A stretch of 64,000 nt of DNA from Halorussus rarus (GCF_003369835.1 NZ_QPMJ01000002.1:868001-932000); one strand, 5' to 3'. Positions 42,743 to 51,120 are shown, counted from the stretch's first letter. Made by a program: numbers and translations. The notes: generated by a model from the sequence alone, not told the origin.

Positions 42743-43024
42743 TCACCCCTGCAGCAAGCGCCAGAACCCACCTCGATCTTCCCGGTACATGTCGAGGTTA
42801 TCAGCCGCGCGTTCACCAAGAGTGGTGAGTTCGTAGATACCCCGGTCAGCTCGTTCCACCAGATCGTTGTCGCGGAGATGTTTGAGCCGGTTCTGGACGT
42901 ATTGTTTCGATTCTGTGCTTTCGACGGAATTGAGGAGCATGTTTGGGGTTTGCCGGCTTTCCTCACTGAGGAGTTCGAGCAGTTCCTGGTCGGTATCGAG
43001 AAGGGATGGATGTTGGGTCATCAT
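42743..43024 (-). CDS. Winged-helix regulator (PhiH1-repressor-like)
   Basis: Encodes 93 residues from ATG 43024 (a second ATG follows directly). The pattern DQELLELLSEESRQTPNMLL, KQYVQNRLKHLRDNDLVERA and GIYELTTLGERAADNL is a winged helix with a terminal wing, like PhiH1-type repressors of haloarchaeal viruses and plasmids. It is divergent from the replication operon, as expected for a switch repressor. Confidence 0.75.
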   Translation of the reverse strand: MMTQHPSLLDTDQELLELLSEESRQTPNMLLNSVESTESKQYVQNRLKHLRDNDLVERADRGIYELTTLGERAADNLDMYREDRGGFWRLLQG

Positions 43025-43050
43025 TCCTATCTTTATCTTTGCCCCCCAAA

Positions 43051-43087
43051 CACTTATATATACCAGGTCATTAACAGGTGATAAGTG
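43051..43087. promoter_or_regulatory. Promoter/operator dyad near repressor
   Basis: CACTTAT (43051-43057) and ATAAGTG (43081-43087) are perfect 7-base inverted repeats, the left one overlapping a TATA-like cttatatata, 27 bases upstream of the minus-strand repressor start. Binding would cover that gene's promoter, as in autoregulation. Confidence 0.5.
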
Positions 43088-43138
43088 GTGAAGCGCGGGG
43101 CTGGACGGTCACCTAACCAGTGATCGGATGAAAGGACA

Positions 43139-43161
43139 GCGGGAGGGGACCACCCTCCCGC
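43139..43161. terminator. Perfect 9-bp GC hairpin in the divergent region
   Basis: GCGGGAGGG (43139-43147), loop gacca, CCCTCCCGC (43153-43161). It lies between the repressor and the replication operon. It may be a terminator or attenuator-like structure, though a T run is absent. Confidence 0.45.
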
Positions 43162-43356
43162 CTGGTACCGCGGAGTTCACCTGACCTCGATCATGTGCGG
43201 ATGCGAGTCGAATCGATCGCCAATCAATCGATGCGATCCGCGAGTACCAATGCGACATAATACACGAAACCTTAAAAATCGTCCTACAACGGACGAACGC
43301 GACGACGTACAGCCCGCGACGACCCATCCTGTCACCGCTAACTGGGGTGAAGAGTA

Positions 43357-44613
43357 GTGGCAACGGAGAGCCAACCGGACGACGTCAGCATGCCGGACAC
43401 GGACACACCAACTGCCCGGCTCAACGCAGCATTCGAAACATACCTGGAAGACGTGCAAGACGCGGATAACGCAGGGACCGCGATGAAGTTGTGTCTCGAT
43501 GCTGCAGAGGACTTCGCCGAGTTAGAAGTTGAAGCCAGTGACGACAGCACCGACAGTATTCACGCGATGGCGAAAGCCTACCTGAACCAGCTGTCGGATT
43601 CGAAGAGCGGTGTTGCGCGGAAGAACGTACGGAAGCACTGGTTGGACAAGATTGACGAGTTGGAGAAGAAGCAAAAGCTCGCAGACGGTGAAGACGTCTG
43701 GTTCCACCAGATCATCAGCAACCACCTGGTTGCTGTGACGAAGAAGGTGAACACGGACAGGTCGAGCACGGAAGAGACAGAGTACGTGCTGGAATTCGAC
43801 GCCGGCCCGAATCTCACCGTCACGCAGTCAGTGCTGTTCAACCGCCGAAAGTTGTGGAAGACGTACACGAGCTCCCGCGAAGGCGAGTACCCGGACAAGA
43901 GCGTTGATGACGATGACGAACAGGAAGCCTGGGATAACCTGATGGGGAGCATCATCGAGAACGTTGGGGAAGTCGTTGAGCGCGAACCCGGGCCGCGGAC
44001 GGCAGCGCTGCAGAGCTTAGAAGACTACGTGTCGAACACGGTCGCGTACGGGAACCGGCAGGACGCAGTTGAGAACGGTGGCGTGTACGTCGATACGGAA
44101 CCACCGGGGCACAACGAGGTAGTCGTGCCGCGGGAGGCGATCGCATCGATCACGAACACGCATGAAATCACGGACCGCGCGCTGCAGTCAGAGATTGCAG
44201 CGCGTGGCCTGTCGGGCCCGTCAACTGCGGGGAAGACAGTGTCGCAGTCAACGACAGTGCACGGGAACTGGCAGACGTTCTGGTACCTCGATGGGGACCA
44301 CTTCGATCAGGTGGGTAACTACAAGGATGAAGCCGATGACCCCATCGACCGGATGCCCGATGCGCCCGGTGACAGCGACGACGACAACGGTGCCGGTGAT
44401 GCGAACACGTCCGGTGACAACGACGATGATGACGGCAGCGACGACGGGTCAGATGCAGACACGACCAGCAACAACACCGACAGTGACGGTAGCGGTGAAG
44501 TTGTAAACGACGCGGACGCGCAGTCCGACGCGGATAGTGACAGCGCCGACGGCGAGGATAGTGGTCCCGGGAAAATCGGGTCATACGGCCCCGAAACGGA
44601 GGGTGATGCGTGA
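43357..44613 (+). CDS. Unknown acidic protein, first gene of replication operon
   Basis: Encodes 418 residues from GTG. Residues about 1-330 are mixed and soluble, with a NHLVAVTKKVNTDRS segment, an ENVGEVVEREPGPRTAAL helix and HGNWQTFWYLDGDHFDQVGNY near 310-330. The last about 85 residues are almost entirely Asp/Ser/Gly/Asn, a flexible acidic tail. Its stop overlaps the helicase start (TGATG). No family is recognised; the tail may interact with the replication proteins. Confidence 0.65.
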   Translation: MATESQPDDVSMPDTDTPTARLNAAFETYLEDVQDADNAGTAMKLCLDAAEDFAELEVEASDDSTDSIHAMAKAYLNQLSDSKSGVARKNVRKHWLDKIDELEKKQKLADGEDVWFHQIISNHLVAVTKKVNTDRSSTEETEYVLEFDAGPNLTVTQSVLFNRRKLWKTYTSSREGEYPDKSVDDDDEQEAWDNLMGSIIENVGEVVEREPGPRTAALQSLEDYVSNTVAYGNRQDAVENGGVYVDTEPPGHNEVVVPREAIASITNTHEITDRALQSEIAARGLSGPSTAGKTVSQSTTVHGNWQTFWYLDGDHFDQVGNYKDEADDPIDRMPDAPGDSDDDNGAGDANTSGDNDDDDGSDDGSDADTTSNNTDSDGSGEVVNDADAQSDADSDSADGEDSGPGKIGSYGPETEGDA

Positions 44614-46778
44614 TGCCCCGAGAAGCAACCAATTACGATGCAGCGACGGACTACGAGGACGCGACGCCCCCTGAAGCGGTCCGTGACGGCCTGCCGGACG
44701 AGCTCAAAGACGCACACGTCAAAGGCGCGGGGACACACCCGGTCACCGACAGTGTCCGCCTCAACGGCCCGCCTGGCGTGGGGAAGACCACGCAGGTGTG
44801 CCTGCGGCTCGCAGTGCTCATCGAGACCCACGATGTCGATCCCGGCGATATTACAATCGTGACGTACCGCCGGTCGCTCGCGGGGGAAATCACGGAACGG
44901 CTCCAGTCGTGGGGAATCCTCCATGAGGACGCTGATCCGGAGATGTGGACGACAGCGCACGCAGTTGCAAACCGTGTCACTGGCCTACTGTCCCGCGATA
45001 AAGCCGACTACAAGCAGAACAGCGGCCGTGGGCTCGGGCCAGCTGTTACGGCTTTCGAGCAGTCGTACTTTTGCGGTGAAGTGCTCAACGTCCAGTACTG
45101 GGCCCCGCAGCCGTGGGAGACAACGCGCGGACAACTGTTGTTCGACGTGTTCGAGTACGCTGCGAACAATCTGTTAGACGTTCACGACGAAAGTGACCTG
45201 TTCGATATCCCGGCGTACGAAGACCTCCGTGAGGAGTGGCCCGGGGTGGACGTCGGCACCCTGCATGACCGGTGGGAGGAGTTCAAGGACCGGCAGGACT
45301 TGGTTGAGTTCGCAGAGCTCCTCGATGCCGCCGTTACCGGTCCGCTGCCACCGACTGAGGTGGTTGTCGTGGACGAGTACCACGACGCGTACCCAGCGCT
45401 CGCACGAGTCGCCGAACGGTGGGTTGACGCGGCCAACACGGCAATCGTGGCGGGCGACCCGTTACAGGTTGTTAACGCCTACGCTGGCGCGGACCCCCGG
45501 TTCTTCACGGATCGGATGGACCACCTGCCGGAGGTGCTCCTCGATAAGTCGTGGCGGGTGCCGGAAGAACACTGGCAGGCTGCGACGCGGATGCTGCAGA
45601 AAGAGTTCGAAGCCCCCCCGATCGACCGTCACGGCCGTGGGGAGATTCACGAGTACGAGTCGCCGGAGTTCGGGTACGCGCAGGGTGCTGGGTGGACCGC
45701 CCCGTCGGCAAATCAGCCCGGGTCGCCAGGCGCGTTAGTAGACGAGTACATCGCCGGGAGCGACGACAGTGACATACTGTTGCTGGCGAGGACGCAGAAA
45801 CAAGCGCAGGGCATCAGTGTCGCCCTTGACCGTGACGGTATTGTGCACGAGACACAGGACGTGGATGACGTCGGTGGATGGACAGAACACCGTCTCAACA
45901 CGCTGAACGCGGTCCTGAAGCTGGCTGTCGTGCCCGGGTCGTACGGGCAGGACAGTAGCCAGTACGGTCTGCAGAAGTACGGTGATGCAGCTGCAGAGCT
46001 CCGGCTCACGACTGACGGGACGGCAGCGATCCTTCAGCACGCGCACGGCGGGACGCTTGACTTGACGTCGGACGAGGTTGACCAGAGGATTGAGTCGCTC
46101 CGTGACGACGACACGGACCGAACAGTGACTGCAGACGACCTTGATGGCCTTGTCACCCCGGCGTTCTGGCGGAAGTACACGGACGGGTCGGCATCGGTGA
46201 AACGACTCACGAAGGCCGGTGAATTCGAGGATGAAGACCTGAAAGCGCTGCAGAACGCCACCGTCAGGTACGACGACCCCGTGCCGGCGGATGCGTTGAA
46301 GAACGTCCGTGTGCTCACCATTCACGCCAGCAAAGGCAGTGAAGCGACGGACGTCGTGATTTACGACGGGATCACATCCACGATCGCCACCGAGATGGAA
46401 CGGTCACGGGAGACACGGGAGAATGAAGCCCGGACGTGGTATGTCGGTCTCACACGGTCGAGCGAACGGTTGCACATCATGCGCGGAGGGTTCTCGTGGA
46501 TGCAGCCGCACCTCCCGCGAGACATCGCGCCCGTGGCAGCGGCAGCTGCCGAACGCGCCACCACGGATGACACCGGCACGGACTCCGGCACTGACACGGT
46601 CGGGAGCACTGACGAGCCGGTTGACCCCGTGGAGCTGTACGCGGCTCAGTACGACGGTGAGAGCGCGGTGTCAGTTGCAGGACGCGTGTCCCGGGCAGTC
46701 AGTGGAGACGTGAACGTATCGGACCTGAAGGCGCGCGTTGAAGCTGCCCGTTCGGACGGGGGTGGTGCCGATGCGTGA
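44613..46778 (+). CDS. UvrD/Rep-like superfamily 1 helicase
   Basis: Encodes 721 residues. Walker A GPPGVGKT is at 52-59, motif Ia TYRRSLAGEI, Walker B VVVDEYHD near 250, a motif III GDPLQVVNAYAGAD near 285, motif V TIHASKGSEATDVV and motif VI WYVGLTRSSERL near 608. These are 3'-5' SF1A helicases of Rep/PcrA type, typical of rolling-circle and plasmid or viral replication. The motif II DEYHD deviates from DExQ. It is translationally coupled to both neighbours. Confidence 0.9.
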   Translation: MPREATNYDAATDYEDATPPEAVRDGLPDELKDAHVKGAGTHPVTDSVRLNGPPGVGKTTQVCLRLAVLIETHDVDPGDITIVTYRRSLAGEITERLQSWGILHEDADPEMWTTAHAVANRVTGLLSRDKADYKQNSGRGLGPAVTAFEQSYFCGEVLNVQYWAPQPWETTRGQLLFDVFEYAANNLLDVHDESDLFDIPAYEDLREEWPGVDVGTLHDRWEEFKDRQDLVEFAELLDAAVTGPLPPTEVVVVDEYHDAYPALARVAERWVDAANTAIVAGDPLQVVNAYAGADPRFFTDRMDHLPEVLLDKSWRVPEEHWQAATRMLQKEFEAPPIDRHGRGEIHEYESPEFGYAQGAGWTAPSANQPGSPGALVDEYIAGSDDSDILLLARTQKQAQGISVALDRDGIVHETQDVDDVGGWTEHRLNTLNAVLKLAVVPGSYGQDSSQYGLQKYGDAAAELRLTTDGTAAILQHAHGGTLDLTSDEVDQRIESLRDDDTDRTVTADDLDGLVTPAFWRKYTDGSASVKRLTKAGEFEDEDLKALQNATVRYDDPVPADALKNVRVLTIHASKGSEATDVVIYDGITSTIATEMERSRETRENEARTWYVGLTRSSERLHIMRGGFSWMQPHLPRDIAPVAAAAAERATTDDTGTDSGTDTVGSTDEPVDPVELYAAQYDGESAVSVAGRVSRAVSGDVNVSDLKARVEAARSDGGGADA

Positions 46779-48123
46779 AATGTTCCGCGAACTGGAACGC
46801 GCGGAGAGTGCGGTTGAAGTCGTTGAGGTGGGCAAAGAGTACGTCACACTGGATGTCCCTGAGTCAGTGCACGATGCGCCGCGAGCGGTGCCGTACGAAC
46901 TGGTAGAGTTCGGGCAAGACGCCCGGAACTGGTTCGTGTGGGACATGGCGGAGAAGCAGCCGCGCGCCCCGCACAACGGCGGCTACGCTGGGAAAGTACA
47001 GTGGGGGCGACCGAATGTGGCCTGGGATAACCGCGCCGGAGGGACGTTCGAGGACGTGATGGACGCCCTTGACGGGAATATCAACGGACACGTCGCTGAC
47101 AGTTGGCGGTGGGGAACCGTGGAAGACGAACACGGGAACGAGGTTCCGGAGGAACCCCGTGAACTGTACCCGATGGCGATTGTTCCGCACGCGGACTTCA
47201 GCCCGGAGCCGGGGTTGATGTTCTTCGACTTCGACGACGTCGTCGAACTGCAGGGCGACGGGACGGCGGTGATGACACGGGAAGTGTGGGGCATCATTCA
47301 GCGGCTTGATTGCTACGCTGAACTAAGCACGTCGTTGACGGGCGTTCACTGCTTTGCGCTCGGTGAAATGCCGGCGCGGGTTGATGGGAAGAAGGTCCTG
47401 AAAGACCTGAGTCAGTCGCTCCCGGGCGGGGAAGTCGGTCACATCGAGATCTACGGGTACCCCGCGAACGGTCGTGTGATGGGGACGACGTGGATGCATA
47501 TCGATGCTACTCCCCGTCACACTGTTACGGAGCGGCAGGAGACGATCGACGCGCTTGCCGACGAACTGTTGGATGAAGAAGACACGATCACTGACGGTGA
47601 GCAGGCTCAACAGGCGTTTGACGAACGGACGGACGTGGACCACGGTAACACCGGTGGCGGGTCGAAGTCGGCGTACTACGGGCTCAATCCGGAGGTTATC
47701 GCTGACACGGGCCCGTTCAGCAGGCATGGTCGGAACGGGCAGGGCCCGCACCCAACCCACGGTGGCACCAGCACCCCGGATTCGGAGTCTACGAACTTCG
47801 GCGTGGACGCCGATGACGGGTGGAAGTGCTGGGCTCACGACGACGGTGGCGGTGCCCTGCAACTCATTGCAGTCATCGAAGACATCCGGCAGTGTGGAAA
47901 TGCGTCTGACGTGATGGGCGACCCGATCGATGCGTTTCGAGTATGCTTGGCGGCGCGGGACAAGCACGCCAGCGCTGCATTGGAGGGTGAGAACCCGCCA
48001 ACGCAGGCGCTCCGGGGTGTGTTGGAGGTTCAGGGCGTGGACTACAACGAAGACGGGCGGTTGTCGAAGGCGAACTATGCGTTAGCGATTGGGCTGTTCG
48101 AGGAAATGGAGTACACGGGGTGA
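46771..48123 (+). CDS. Primase-polymerase-like protein
   Basis: Encodes 450 residues, overlapping the helicase stop by 8 bases. The core has MFFDFDDVVEL (near 150) with catalytic-type Asp residues, ELSTSLTGVHCFALGEMP (near 184), a basic KKVLKDLSQSL and HIEIYGYPANGRVMGTTW, a pattern seen in archaeo-eukaryotic primases (PrimPol) of plasmids. The C-terminal GWKCWAHDDGGGALQLI (near 349) resembles the zinc/helical region of such proteins. Together with the helicase this should start replication of the element. The primase call is by motif, not search. Confidence 0.7.
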   Translation: MREMFRELERAESAVEVVEVGKEYVTLDVPESVHDAPRAVPYELVEFGQDARNWFVWDMAEKQPRAPHNGGYAGKVQWGRPNVAWDNRAGGTFEDVMDALDGNINGHVADSWRWGTVEDEHGNEVPEEPRELYPMAIVPHADFSPEPGLMFFDFDDVVELQGDGTAVMTREVWGIIQRLDCYAELSTSLTGVHCFALGEMPARVDGKKVLKDLSQSLPGGEVGHIEIYGYPANGRVMGTTWMHIDATPRHTVTERQETIDALADELLDEEDTITDGEQAQQAFDERTDVDHGNTGGGSKSAYYGLNPEVIADTGPFSRHGRNGQGPHPTHGGTSTPDSESTNFGVDADDGWKCWAHDDGGGALQLIAVIEDIRQCGNASDVMGDPIDAFRVCLAARDKHASAALEGENPPTQALRGVLEVQGVDYNEDGRLSKANYALAIGLFEEMEYTG

Positions 48124-48129
48124 ACGAGA

Positions 48130-48771
48130 TTGTCAACAACTGATTCAACGACGACGACGGCGACGTGGCAGTCGAACCGCGCGAGAGACTTCAAGAGCAG
48201 GACGGAAGGCAAACTCGCGGCTCACTGGGAAGAGATCCGCCGGCACCTCGCACCCCCGACCGTGACCTGGCGGTGGGGGGAGTCGGGCTTGTCAATGGAG
48301 ATGAAGTATTACCTGAATGACAAGAGCCTCATCGAACGTGCGCCCAGCGGGTCGGAGTGGATGACCTCGATGGACCTGTGGCTGTACGTCATCGAGAAGG
48401 CTGGTGACGACGAAGTCGTTGGCGCGGACGTCGAAGGTCAGCAGTTGTTGTTAGAGGACATAGTGGGCGAGTCACGGGCGACGCGGTACTTGGGTGAAAC
48501 ATCCGCGCGCCCGAGTCGCGCGGAACAGGCGACGCTCACAGGCGACACAGCCGACCAGCGAGTTGTTCGAGCGCAGCACGAACCAGATTGGGCGGTTGTC
48601 AATCAGCAGAAGGGTATGCACGGCGACGACGACGGTCGCGCGGAAGCCATCAGGCACCCGGGGCAGTCGCGGTTGCAGACGTTCGAGGATCACGACACTG
48701 GAAAGTGGGACGTGTCAGTGCAGTGGTTCCGTGACAGTGTCGTGAGGACGCCTGCAGGCAGAGTGTACTAA
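48130..48771 (+). CDS. Unknown protein, last gene of replication operon
   Basis: Encodes 213 residues from TTG, 6 bases after the previous stop. The N-terminus is Thr/Ser-rich; then RARDFKSRTEGKLAAHWEEI, WRWGESGLSMEMKYYLNDKS and WLYVIEKAGDDEVVGADVEG suggest a compact alpha/beta domain. The C-terminal 90 residues are polar with GQSRLQTFEDHDTGKW. No family is recognised. Confidence 0.6.
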   Translation: MSTTDSTTTTATWQSNRARDFKSRTEGKLAAHWEEIRRHLAPPTVTWRWGESGLSMEMKYYLNDKSLIERAPSGSEWMTSMDLWLYVIEKAGDDEVVGADVEGQQLLLEDIVGESRATRYLGETSARPSRAEQATLTGDTADQRVVRAQHEPDWAVVNQQKGMHGDDDGRAEAIRHPGQSRLQTFEDHDTGKWDVSVQWFRDSVVRTPAGRVY

Positions 48772-48823
48772 CCCCTCCCCCGTGACACCTCCCCCGTGAC
48801 ACTGTTCCTGACCGCGGGCCGTT

Positions 48824-48905
48824 GTTGCAAGGATTCTCGATTATAGTGTTGCGCGGTTTGAATAGCGTGTTTTTCGCAGATGCACACTTTCTGCGCGATA
48901 CTGTT
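48824..48905 (+). repeat. Flanking direct repeat with GTTGCAAGGA iterons, left
   Basis: About 80 bases (gttgcaaggattctcgatta, then tagtgtt, then cgcagatgcaca, then atactgtt) that recur at 49641-49720 with roughly three quarters identity. Iteron GTTGCAAGGA occurs at 48824-48833 and 48923-48932 on this side. Confidence 0.65.
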
Positions 48906-48965
48906 CCTGCAGTGGTTGTGTCGTTGCAAGGACGTTAATAGGCGTGTTTTGGCTGCGTGACACTG

Positions 48966-49589
48966 GAAATACTGGCTCTGTTGAAACCCTCTCCTTTATA
49001 GATCTATTCGCGTGAATTTACTACACATCACACGTGCAAACTGAATGCGGAGATTCCTATCAGTTTCAGTTGAGGATGCTTAAGTCGAGGCGGATACACA
49101 TCATTCGACGGACTTCAACACGACTTCGGTGGACGATACAGTTACGCGGTATCCGTAGTACGTGAACGATACCTCCACATCCCTTTGCTCATCGGTGAAG
49201 AGTTGGTTGAGCGCATCGGCGGCTACAACATCATAAATTGGGGGCAAACTCGCTGGATCCCGGTTTTCAGCGGCAGCGATGGTGGCCACAATGACTTCTA
49301 CAGGGGACTCGTCATCGCGGATGCGGTGAGTTGTTTCGTATCCCACGACATTCAACCTTTATTCTGTAGGTTGAAAAGTTGAAAGGTGTATCCTACCACT
49401 CAATATAAAAATATTACAGATTACTGCTTAATTGCTGGTAGAATGATCAGTGGTTTCTTCCTTAGAAGAGCAGACCGCTCGCATCTCACCCTCACGGCTA
49501 AGAAGGGAGTGATAAATTAATTATCTGCACTGAACGCAGACGGTCCCATTCTTATCATGTTCTAAGGGTTTCAACAGAGCCGAAATACT
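48966..49589. mobile_element. Non-autonomous IS6-type element with 8-bp TSD
   Basis: The element spans 48974-49581 (608 bases). Its ends are perfect 17-base inverted repeats: GGCTCTGTTGAAACCCT at 48974-48990 and the complement at 49565-49581. Both sides are flanked by GAAATACT (48966-48973; 49582-49589), a perfect 8-base target duplication. IS6-family elements make 8-bp duplications and have GG(T/C)TCTGTTG-like ends. There is no transposase gene inside, only a HalOD1 gene, so it depends on a transposase elsewhere. Confidence 0.8.
49101..49355 (-). CDS. HalOD1 domain protein carried by the mobile element
   Basis: Encodes 84 residues: PVEVIVATIAAAENRDPASLP, PIYDVVAADALNQLFTDEQR, VEVSFTYYGYRVTVSSTEVV. 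This is the haloarchaeal output domain 1 (HalOD1) pattern, a small module found as single proteins or at the end of signalling proteins. It is inside the 608-base element and is its only gene. Its role is unknown. Confidence 0.8.
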   Translation of the reverse strand: MNVVGYETTHRIRDDESPVEVIVATIAAAENRDPASLPPIYDVVAADALNQLFTDEQRDVEVSFTYYGYRVTVSSTEVVLKSVE

Positions 49590-49601
49590 GTAAATACAGT
49601 C

Positions 49602-49611
49602 GTTGCAAGGA
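49602..49611 (+). repeat. GTTGCAAGGA iteron, third copy
   Basis: Exact GTTGCAAGGA just right of the mobile element. Removing the element and one TSD would put it about 60 bases from the second copy. Followed by a fourth copy in the right direct repeat. Confidence 0.6.
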
Positions 49612-49640
49612 GTTGTACAGCCCTGATTCACCGTGCGCCT

Positions 49641-49720
49641 GTTGCAAGGATTCTCGATTCTAGTGTTACGTGCACTGAAGGTTGTGTTTTCCGTGGATGC
49701 ACAGATTCTGCAGTACTGTT
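49641..49720 (+). repeat. Flanking direct repeat with iteron, right
   Basis: Right copy of the about 80-base direct repeat, starting with iteron GTTGCAAGGA at 49641-49650 and ending cagtactgtt. With the left copy it brackets the mobile element and the two middle iterons. Confidence 0.65.
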
Positions 49721-49802
49721 GCATAATCACCCCCGTAACACGAATCCCGACCGCGACCCTACCGGCTCTGTCAACGATCGTGGTGTTATCCGAAGAACTC
49801 CC

Positions 49803-50141
49803 CTACCGTCGCCACCCGTACCCGGCTTCCGGGTCGATGAACACCACAAGATCCTCCCCAGCAGCGATATCGAGCGCATCCACGACATCGAATCCTCGAA
49901 GTGAGCGAAGATTTCCCGCCGGTTCGAGCACGTCAGCACCGTGGCAGATCCCCGCACTCCGGTCGAGAATCGCCAACGGACCCGATGAGTGACCCGGTAT
50001 CGGTACCGTCTCCAGCGTGCGATTACCGACCGGTATCTCTGCTCCGGGTTCCAGTGGATCGACGCCGGACACCGGCTCGATTGCGTACGATTCGAGGTCA
50101 AAGCCTTCGGGGAAGGCATGCGCGAGCGCGATCAAGCGACC
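49803..50141 (-). pseudogene. Fragment of an MBL-fold hydrolase
   Basis: The minus-strand frame reads ALAHAFPEGFDLESYAIEPV, LEPGAEIPVGNRTLETVPIP and GHSSGPLAILDRSAG, the strand around the PGH ligand of an MBL hydrolase, then degenerates into CHGADVLEPAGNLRSL. The first metal motif HxHxDH is absent. It is a truncated remnant, not functional. Confidence 0.55.
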
Positions 50142-50192
50142 GGAGCGCGGGTGAGATCCCGATCGATGAAGTGGGTGAAACACGTAAACTGA

Positions 50193-50290
50193 ATGCCGCC
50201 CGAACGCAGCCGGGCGGCATGTTCCCGGCAAGAGAGAGTGAGAGTCCCGGTCGTGGTGGGCCGGGGCTCACCCGGACCGCCGTACCGCCG
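50193..50290 (+). ncRNA. Structured repeat element A (candidate RNA or element end)
   Basis: Starts with a perfect 10-bp stem (50193-50202/50211-50220, loop aacgcagc) followed by tgttcccg-like, agagagagtgag, tcccggtcgtggtgggcc, and a second hairpin of nine pairs near 50,272-50,294. A near copy lies at 52968-53031. The mix of stem and conserved linker suggests a folded RNA or a mobile element end. No coding frame is supported. Confidence 0.4.
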
Positions 50291-50294
50291 GCGG

Positions 50295-50445
50295 TCCGTA
50301 CATACTGACGGACGGACAGACGTACACAGGGACGGACGTAAGTACGTACACGAGCACGGACGTGAGCACGTACATATCGGTGTACACGAGCACGACCACA
50401 GCCACTCAATGACGTACGCGTCTACGTACCTGCGTGACGATGGAG
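50295..50445. repeat. Tract of GTACGT/ACGTAC-type short repeats
   Basis: About 150 bases of gacggacg, acgtacac, gtaagtacgtac and cgagcacg words. Another such tract lies at about 52,600-52,720 in inverted-looking orientation. They contain several ACGTAC palindromes and no coding frame that is protein-like. Confidence 0.45.
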
Positions 50446-50520
50446 GTGCTACCGCACACGTTTTCGCCGCCACAGACGCCGGTTTTCATTTGGTATCCGC
50501 GGTATTCACGGTCAGGATCA

Positions 50521-50548
50521 GTGTTACCCCTCTTGTCTGTGTAATAAC
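50521..50548 (+). promoter_or_regulatory. Operator-like dyad, copy 1 (GTGTTAC...GTGTAA)
   Basis: GTGTTACCCCTCTTGTCTGT then GTAATAAC, 14 bases upstream of a small gene. Similar words lie at 50865-50892 and 52299-52324, and the GTTAC/GTAAC halves form a dyad. Candidate regulator site. Confidence 0.45.
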
Positions 50549-50561
50549 CTTACTGAGAGAC

Positions 50562-50828
50562 ATGATGCTACTCACAGCGATCGAACGTGCAGTCTCAGCG
50601 ATTACAGAGACTCAAGACACGGACCACGTCACCATCATAGAGTGGAACACGAAGATGATGCTTGAGTCAGACGATGGTTCGCGGATGTACCGTACAAACG
50701 AACTACCACACCTTCGCGCCCCATCCCAAGAGGAGACCCGCGCGATCATGGAGAATCTCGATGATTTTGAAGCCCCGGAGGAAATGGAAGAAGCGATTGA
50801 ACGGCATCGAGAACGCCTGGACGGGTAA
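50562..50828 (+). CDS. Small hypothetical protein
   Basis: Encodes 88 residues from ATG 50562; an upstream extension is made of repeat DNA. Acidic with TAIERAVSAITETQDTDHVT and a C-terminal helical DFEAPEEMEEAIERHRERL. No Cys or TM. Preceded by the operator-like dyad. Function unknown; probably a regulatory or anti-restriction-size protein. Confidence 0.55.
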   Translation: MMLLTAIERAVSAITETQDTDHVTIIEWNTKMMLESDDGSRMYRTNELPHLRAPSQEETRAIMENLDDFEAPEEMEEAIERHRERLDG

Positions 50829-50864
50829 CACTTGAGTTCCGGACACACCCCGTCCCCGCGAACA

Positions 50865-50892
50865 GTGTTACCTCTCTCTATAGGTGTAACCC
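50865..50892 (+). promoter_or_regulatory. Operator-like dyad, copy 2
   Basis: GTGTTACCTCTCTCTATAGG then TGTAACC, with GTTAC and GTAAC as inverted halves, 13 bases upstream of the next small gene. Confidence 0.45.
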
Positions 50893-50904
50893 CTGGATTC
50901 GAAT

Positions 50905-51120
50905 ATGCAGGACCCAGCAGACGAGTATCGATCTTCCCTCCGGCAGTGGACAGTGTTGTGGGGCGGTGGCGGGTTGTTGAGTGTCGCCGCCGGGGATCAC
51001 GCCGGTCAGACGGACGCAATCGTGGTTGGTGTAGTCGCGTTGGCTCTTGCCGCGCTCGCAATCTGGCGGGAGCACCAGGACAGGCAGCGCTGGCGTGACA
51101 CGACCGGTGAGAGGCGATAA
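50905..51120 (+). CDS. Small membrane protein
   Basis: Encodes 71 residues. Two hydrophobic stretches (about 17-30 and 39-55, AIVVGVVALALAALAIW), then a basic-acidic tail EHQDRQRWRDTTGERR. The first gene of a short run with a membrane/zinc protein and a recombinase. Function unknown. Confidence 0.55.
   Translation: MQDPADEYRSSLRQWTVLWGGGGLLSVAAGDHAGQTDAIVVGVVALALAALAIWREHQDRQRWRDTTGERR

Larger units (their letters stand above)
43025..43356. promoter_or_regulatory. Divergent control region of the element
   Basis: About 330 bases between the repressor and the replication operon. Besides the dyad and hairpin, an AT-rich ccttaaaaat near 43,270 is a likely TATA box for the operon, about 85 bases before its GTG start. 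Confidence 0.5.
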
